Source: Occultella gossypii
Lineage (GTDB): Bacteria; Actinomycetota; Actinomycetes; Actinomycetales; Beutenbergiaceae
DNA length: 64,000 bases
Direction: 5' to 3'
Assembly: GCF_019947135.1 (NCBI RefSeq)
Contig: NZ_JAGSHT010000002.1
Coordinates: 415,672-479,671 of the forward strand
Shown: piece after piece, positions 59,707 to 64,000 of the stretch
How the letters are laid out: the number at the start of each line of letters is the position of its first letter
Position numbering within the stretch: position 1 is the first letter of the stretch
The notes under the pieces: generated by a model
The model's input: the letters and a program-made list of their open reading frames with translations, nothing else
The model's database searches: none
What the model was told of the DNA's origin: nothing
Made by a program: the position numbers and the translations under genes

Positions 59707-61604
59707 GGACGATCCGGGGCGGTCGGGTCTGCGGGACTGGTGCCTGGGGCAGCGGCGCCGGTGGTCGTACGTCGGGGAGCCGCGTCAGTCACGGTGTAGT
59801 CGGTCGACTCGATGACCCGGGGCGCCGCGGTGGGGAGTTCGGGTGGCTCGTCGGGTACGGGCCCGAGCGCTGCGGGTACGGGTGCCGACTCGAGGGCCGT
59901 GGCACCGCGTTCGAGGACCGCCTCGCCGCGCACCCGCAGTTCGGCGGCGACCGCGTCGGCGCCGGCCACCGGTGCGAGCAGGTCCTCGAACCGCTGTCGC
60001 TCGGTGGCGAGCAGCGCCGTGGCCCGCTCGGCGAAATCGTCCCGGGCGGCGGTGGCGAGCCGCCGGACGGCCTGGTCGCCGAAGATGGCCTCGAGGACCT
60101 TCTGGGCGACGACGGCGGTGCCGCCGGCCACGACGATCTCGCCGCCGACGAGGCCGCCGGTCGAGGCGAACACCACGATCATCAGGGCGACGCCGACACC
60201 GTTCACGCCGAACGCGAGGATGCGCGCCATGGTGCGCTTGCTCTGACCTTCACCGCGGACGAGGTCGAGCAGGTAGCCCTGCCACTGACGGACCTGTTCG
60301 GCGGCCCGCTCGGGAAAGCCGCTGGTGGCTCGGCCCCAGTCGCGTCCGTCCAGGAGGGCCCGGCCGGCGTTGTCCTGCCGCAGCGCAAACTGGGCGCGTT
60401 CCGCGGCGGCGTCGGCCTCGGCCACCAGGAGCGCCTGCAGGCCGGTGCCGATGGCCTCCTTCACCTCGACCTCGCGTTGCGGCCGTCCGGTGACGAACGC
60501 GGTCAGCTGGTCGCGGATCCGGCCCACCCGGCTCTCCAGGCCGCGGATGAAGTCTCCGGTGCCGATGAAGTCCTGCCAGCGGGCGAGGACCTCGCCGCGC
60601 AGCACGGCGCCGTCGGCGAACGCGTCGAGTGCAGCGTCGGAAGTGTAGGCCGTCGTGATCCGTTCGCGGATCTCCCGCGCGGCGCGCTCCTGGGCCTCGG
60701 CGGCTGCGGCGAGGTCTGACGCCTGCCTGGCCACATCCATCGTCGCGCCCGCGAGGGTCTGCCGGATCACGCCGGCGCGGGTCTCCTCGTCAGCGGTGAG
60801 CCCCAGGAGCCAGTTCCGTAGGTCCGTCACCAGCGGGGTGGGGAGCATGCCCCGCTCGTCGAGTGCGGTCTCGGGCAGCAGGAACAACGGGGCCCGTTCG
60901 AGCCCTTCGCTTGCCAGCATGGCGGCGAGGTCGTGACTGATCTCCGCCAGGACGGGCGGGGGCACCCGGTCGAGCACGACGGCCACGACCACCTGACGGC
61001 GGGAGGCATCCCGGAGCAGTTCCCAGGGCACCGCGTCGGCGTACCGGTTCGCGGTGGTGACGAAGATCCACAGGTCCGCGGCGGCCAGCAGCTGGGACGC
61101 CAGCTGCCGGTTCGTGTCGACCACGGAGTCGATGTCCGGGGCGTCCAGCAGCGCCAGGCCCTGCCGGAGCCCGTCGTAGGGCTGCAGCCGCAGGGCCGCT
61201 CCCCCGGCCTCGCCGGCGCCACCGGCGGGTGGCATGGTGCCGTCCCCGCGGACCCGCGGCAGCGACGGGAGGATGCGCTGATCGGCGAACCAGCGGGCAT
61301 CGGCCGGGTGATGGATGAGCACCGGGTCCCTGGTCGTTGGCCGTAGCGCGCCCGGCCGGGTCAACGGCGCGCCGACGAGAGCGTTCACGAGCGTCGACTT
61401 CCCCGCACCCGTGGACCCCCCGACGACTGCGAGCAGCGGGGCATCGAGTTGGTCGTAGCGGGGCAGGATGTAATCGTCGAGCTGGTTCAACAACTGGGCC
61501 CGCAGACCGCGTGCGTGTTCGGCCCCGGGAACCTCCAACGGGAAGTGCGCAGCCTCGATCGCCCCTCGAAGGCCGGACAGCGCAGATTCCATGGCGCTGA
61601 TCAT
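59694..61604 (-). CDS. Dynamin-like membrane GTPase, first of a pair
   Basis: About 636 residues from the ATG at 61604; ATGs at 61628 and 61592 are alternatives and none has a ribosome site. GTPase motifs: GGSTGAGKST (62-71) and DAPDIDS (154-160). A long helical region follows (about 290-450), then a hydrophobic segment (about 455-500), further helices and a Pro/Thr-rich tail. Same domain plan as the downstream gene, from an old duplication. Divergent from the DEAD helicase gene. Confidence 0.83.
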   Translation of the reverse strand: MISAMESALSGLRGAIEAAHFPLEVPGAEHARGLRAQLLNQLDDYILPRYDQLDAPLLAVVGGSTGAGKSTLVNALVGAPLTRPGALRPTTRDPVLIHHPADARWFADQRILPSLPRVRGDGTMPPAGGAGEAGGAALRLQPYDGLRQGLALLDAPDIDSVVDTNRQLASQLLAAADLWIFVTTANRYADAVPWELLRDASRRQVVVAVVLDRVPPPVLAEISHDLAAMLASEGLERAPLFLLPETALDERGMLPTPLVTDLRNWLLGLTADEETRAGVIRQTLAGATMDVARQASDLAAAAEAQERAAREIRERITTAYTSDAALDAFADGAVLRGEVLARWQDFIGTGDFIRGLESRVGRIRDQLTAFVTGRPQREVEVKEAIGTGLQALLVAEADAAAERAQFALRQDNAGRALLDGRDWGRATSGFPERAAEQVRQWQGYLLDLVRGEGQSKRTMARILAFGVNGVGVALMIVVFASTGGLVGGEIVVAGGTAVVAQKVLEAIFGDQAVRRLATAARDDFAERATALLATERQRFEDLLAPVAGADAVAAELRVRGEAVLERGATALESAPVPAALGPVPDEPPELPTAAPRVIESTDYTVTDAAPRRTTTGAAAPGTSPADPTAPDRPWHG

Positions 61605-61666
61605 GCCAGTGCGTGAGATGCCGCACATCTTCGTGTCCTACCCAGCGCCGAGGCCCTTCGTCCCGG

Positions 61667-61672
61667 TAGACT
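61667..61672 (+). promoter_or_regulatory. Candidate -10 box for the DEAD helicase gene
   Basis: TAGACT, which would start the mRNA near 61680 and leave a leader of about 155 bases. No good -35 was seen. Confidence 0.4.
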
Positions 61673-61719
61673 CGGGGCACCTGGAGCGCATCATGCCGCG
61701 AGAGGGCCCACATCACGAC

Positions 61720-61836
61720 CCGCCGAGAGCGGGTGTTCACGTGCGGATGTCGCAGAGTGCGGCATCGCGAGGAGACGGGCCGATGCGGAGAAGGACCGTC
61801 CGGTCTGCCGGCTCCGCATTCGACGAAGGCCCCACC
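61720..61836 (+). promoter_or_regulatory. Structured 5' leader of the DEAD helicase mRNA
   Basis: Three stem-loops in succession: CCCGC-CGAGA-GCGGG near 61725; GATGTCGC (61746-61753) with GCGGCATC (61759-61766); and TGCGGAG (61784-61790) with CTCCGCA (61812-61818) enclosing GACCG-TC-CGGTC. The last ends 18 bases before the start codon. Long folded leaders are typical of cold-shock DEAD helicases, which may open their own mRNA. Confidence 0.5.
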
Positions 61837-63729
61837 ATGACTGAATCCGTCCTGTCCTCCGACGTGCCCACGCACGCCCCCGACGCCTCTGACGCGCCCG
61901 CCACGTTCGCCGACCTCGGCCTGCCGGCCGATCTGCTCGACGCAGTGTCCCGGATGGGGTTCACCACTCCGACCGACATCCAGGCCGCTGTGATCCCCGC
62001 CCTGCTCGCCGGCCGCGACGTCACCGGCGTGGCCCAGACGGGCACCGGAAAGACCGCCGCGTTCGGGCTGCCGCTGCTGGCGACGATCGACCCCGAGCAG
62101 CGCCGTGTGCAGGCGCTCGTGCTCACCCCGACCCGTGAGCTGGCCATGCAGGTCAGCGAGGCGATCGGCGCGATGGCCGCGGCGAGCCGCGGCGTGAACG
62201 TCCTGGCGATCTACGGCGGCTCCCCCTACGGCCCGCAGCTGCGCGGTATCCAGAACGGCGCCCAGGTCGTCGTCGGCACCCCCGGCCGCGTCATCGACAT
62301 GCTCGAGCGCGGCGCCCTGGACCTCAGCGGACTGCGGTTCCTGGCCCTGGACGAGGCCGACGAGATGCTCCGGATGGGCTTCGCGGAGGATGTGGACCAG
62401 ATCCTCACCCACGCGTCCTCCGACCGCCAGACGTCACTGTTCTCGGCGACCATGCCGCCGGCGATCCGCAAGGTCGCCCGCACCCACATGAACGACCCGG
62501 TCGAGGTCGCCACCTCGCGCCAGTCCTCCACCACCGACACGATCACCCAGACGTTCGCAGTCGTGCCGTTCCGCCACAAGATCGGCGCGCTGGCCCGCGT
62601 GCTCGCCACCACCCCCGCCGAGGCGGCCCTGGTGTTCGTGCGCACCCGCGGCACGGCGGAGGATGTCGGCTCGGCTCTCATCGAGCGCGGCATCAACGCC
62701 GCCACCATCTCCGGTGACGTCGCCCAGCGGGAGCGGGAGCGGATCGTCGAGCGCCTGCGCAACGGCACCCTGAACGTGCTCGTCGCCACCGACGTGGCCG
62801 CCCGTGGCCTCGACGTGGACCGGATCGGGCTCGTCGTGAACTTCGACGTCCCCGGCGAGCCGGAGGCGTACGTGCACCGCATCGGCCGCACCGGCCGCGC
62901 CGGCCGCACGGGCATCGCGCTCACGTTCCTGACCCCGCGTGAGAAGGGGCGCCTGCGCGCCATCGAGCGGGTCACCCGAACGCCGCTGACCGAGGTCCCG
63001 ATCCCGACCCCGGCGCAGGTGAGCGCCCACCGCGCGACTACCGTGCTCGAGTCGGTGTCCGAACGGATCGACAAGGGCCGGTTGGAGTCCTACCGGGAAC
63101 AGCTCGCCGAGTTCCTGCTCAACGCAGCGGACACCCCCGCCGGTGACCCGCTGGATGTCGCCGCCGCGCTGCTCGCGCTTGCAGTCGGGGACGCCGGGCC
63201 CAAGCCGTGGCGTGAGGGCGAGGACAACGCCGACTCCGAGTTCTCTGCCCGCTTCGACACCGAGCGCCCCGAGCGGGTCGCCCGGGGGGCGCACGAGGAG
63301 CGGCGCGTCCCGACCCGGCACCGCGCGTCCGGTGCGGGCACCGTGTACCGGGTGGCCGTCGGCCACACCCACGGCGCGCGCCCGCAGGACATCGTCGGTG
63401 CGATCACCGGCGAGGGTGGCCTGCGTGGCAGCGACCTCGGCAAGATCGACATCTTCAGCCGGTTCTCCCTCGTGGAGATCTCCGCGGACGTCTCCCCCGA
63501 GGCGTCCCGCCGGATCGGCAACGCGCGCGTCGCCGGCCAGGCCCTGAAGATCCGTCCTGACGAGGGCGGCCCGCGCCGCGGCCCTGGAGTCGGGGACGCC
63601 AAGGGTCACGTGGACAAGCCTCACACCGCCCGCGGCCAGTGGGACAAGCCCCACTCGAGCAAGCCCTACCGGGACAAGCCGGCCGGCAAGTACAACGGCC
63701 AGCGCCCCTCGCGCAGCGTTCCCCGCTGA
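61837..63729 (+). CDS. deaD: DEAD-box RNA helicase, DeaD/CsdA type
   Basis: ATP-dependent RNA helicase for ribosome assembly and mRNA unwinding in the cold. The ATG at 61837 (GAAGG upstream) gives 630 residues. Motifs: Q motif region (TFADLGLPADLLDAVSRMGF), AQTGTGKTAAFG, LDEADEMLRMG, SATMPP, VATDVAARGLDVD and HRIGRTGRAGR. A DbpA/CsdA-type RNA-binding domain follows (VYRVAVGHTHGARPQDIVG) and a Lys/Gly-rich tail (GKYNGQRPSRSVPR). Upstream in-frame codons belong to the leader. Confidence 0.96.
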   Translation: MTESVLSSDVPTHAPDASDAPATFADLGLPADLLDAVSRMGFTTPTDIQAAVIPALLAGRDVTGVAQTGTGKTAAFGLPLLATIDPEQRRVQALVLTPTRELAMQVSEAIGAMAAASRGVNVLAIYGGSPYGPQLRGIQNGAQVVVGTPGRVIDMLERGALDLSGLRFLALDEADEMLRMGFAEDVDQILTHASSDRQTSLFSATMPPAIRKVARTHMNDPVEVATSRQSSTTDTITQTFAVVPFRHKIGALARVLATTPAEAALVFVRTRGTAEDVGSALIERGINAATISGDVAQRERERIVERLRNGTLNVLVATDVAARGLDVDRIGLVVNFDVPGEPEAYVHRIGRTGRAGRTGIALTFLTPREKGRLRAIERVTRTPLTEVPIPTPAQVSAHRATTVLESVSERIDKGRLESYREQLAEFLLNAADTPAGDPLDVAAALLALAVGDAGPKPWREGEDNADSEFSARFDTERPERVARGAHEERRVPTRHRASGAGTVYRVAVGHTHGARPQDIVGAITGEGGLRGSDLGKIDIFSRFSLVEISADVSPEASRRIGNARVAGQALKIRPDEGGPRRGPGVGDAKGHVDKPHTARGQWDKPHSSKPYRDKPAGKYNGQRPSRSVPR

Positions 63730-63746
63730 CCAAGCCTTGAACCGCT

Positions 63747-63780
63747 GAAGGACCCCAGCACTCGCGTGCTGGGGTCCTTC
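63747..63780 (+). terminator. Strong terminator after deaD
   Basis: Perfect 15-base-pair stem, GAAGGACCCCAGCAC with GTGCTGGGGTCCTTC, and a TCGC loop, then a pyrimidine-rich stretch. The purine 5' arm and TCCTTC 3' arm allow some action in both directions. Confidence 0.85.
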
Positions 63781-63829
63781 TGTCGTAGGGCCGAAGAGGA
63801 TATCCCCAGGTTCGGTGGGGCTATTCCCT

Positions 63830-63852
63830 TTGTCTGCGGGCGGACGTAGGAT
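63830..63852 (+). promoter_or_regulatory. PafBC-type DNA-damage promoter of the 13E12 gene
   Basis: TTGTCTGCG (63830-63838), exactly 8 bases, then TAGGAT (63847-63852). The known mycobacterial RecA-NDp pattern is TTGTCRGTG-N8-TANNNT; 7 of 9 positions and the spacing match. TAGGAT is 7 bases before the ATG, so the mRNA is leaderless. Confidence 0.6.
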
Positions 63853-63867
63853 AGTACACATGTTCGA
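63852..63867 (+). promoter_or_regulatory. LexA-like SOS box over the start of the 13E12 gene
   Basis: TAGTAC-ACAT-GTTCGA. The right half is a perfect GTTCGA; the left matches TCGAAC at 4 of 6 positions. It spans the expected transcript start and the ATG at 63860. Confidence 0.6.
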
Positions 63868-64000
63868 TCACGACGAGGGTGGTGTTCCGCGGGCGGCGGC
63901 GTCGTCGCTGGGGTGCTGTGCGCATTGTGTTGAGGTGGTTCGTGAGCCGGTGCGGGTGGTCGACTATGACGCGTTGGATGAGGCGGCGTTGGCGGTGTTG
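63860..64000 (+). CDS. 13E12/DUF222-type HNH endonuclease family protein, N-terminal fragment
   Basis: Only 47 codons lie in the window: MFDHDEGGVPRAAASSLGCC then AHCVEVVREPVRVVDYDALDEAALAVL. The DEAALAVL-type helix near the start and the upstream damage box are typical of the actinobacterial 13E12 repeat/DUF222 family, which carries a C-terminal HNH nuclease. The codons favour GGT, GTT, TTG, CGT and GAT more than the neighbours do, as seen in multicopy or recently acquired genes. The rest of the gene is outside the window. Confidence 0.7.
   Translation, partial: MFDHDEGGVPRAAASSLGCCAHCVEVVREPVRVVDYDALDEAALAVL

Overview
The window is high-GC, densely packed actinobacterial chromosome. Gene content and order point to the order Micrococcales: rbpA next to the lipoprotein acyltransferase and mannosyl-phosphoprenol genes, helY-tatCA-pafCB, pyrR-to-carB with mihF-gmk-rpoZ-coaBC-metK-priA-fmt-rsmB-rpe, the aro cluster running into mltG-ruvX-alaS-rpsD, and a 13E12/DUF222 gene at the edge. 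I cannot fix the family; a Beutenbergiaceae, Ruaniaceae or Bogoriellaceae type genome would fit. I saw no rRNA, tRNA, CRISPR array, insertion sequence or prophage, and no certain frameshift. Most genes read right to left.

Layout. (1) 1-13.3 kb: a truncated aldo/keto reductase, rbpA behind a SigR/SigH-like promoter, ppm1 and lnt as separate overlapping genes, helicase HelY, a lipid kinase, Tat translocase genes, the PafBC DNA-damage regulator pair and a divergent DUF3866 gene. (2) 12.8-17.2 kb: an FMN riboswitch controlling a two-gene riboflavin importer (ribX, ribY), followed by hisE, hisG and a PH-domain gene, with rpe upstream. The importer sits where related genomes usually carry the riboflavin biosynthesis genes. 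(3) 17.2-35 kb: translation, replication, methionine and coenzyme A genes, then the pyrimidine operon pyrR-pyrB-pyrC-carA-carB-pyrF. The operon is headed by a PyrR-binding hairpin that hides the pyrR ribosome binding site. (4) 35-49.2 kb: two small redox proteins, nusB-efp, a SatD-type regulator with two matching operator palindromes, the shikimate genes aroQ-aroB-aroK-aroC-aroE with a prepilin peptidase between aroC and aroE, then mltG-ruvX-alaS-DUF6167-DUF948-rpsD. (5) 49.4-64 kb: an isolated cytochrome P450, rarA, an MMPL exporter, a VapBC module, a GNAT protein, aspS, two dynamin-like GTPases, a cold-shock-type DEAD helicase with a structured leader and strong terminator, and the start of a 13E12/DUF222 HNH gene carrying both a PafBC-type promoter and a LexA-like box.

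How parts connect. Many genes have a TANNNT hexamer 6-8 bases before the start codon, the signature of leaderless transcripts (pafB, DUF3866, metK, satD, vapB, rarA, fmt, rpe, the 13E12 gene), and I used it to choose starts. The pafBC genes and a predicted PafBC target lie in the same window. RNA-level control is frequent: FMN riboswitch, PyrR hairpin and the deaD leader. The most interesting points are the riboflavin importer locus and the satD twin-operator promoter.
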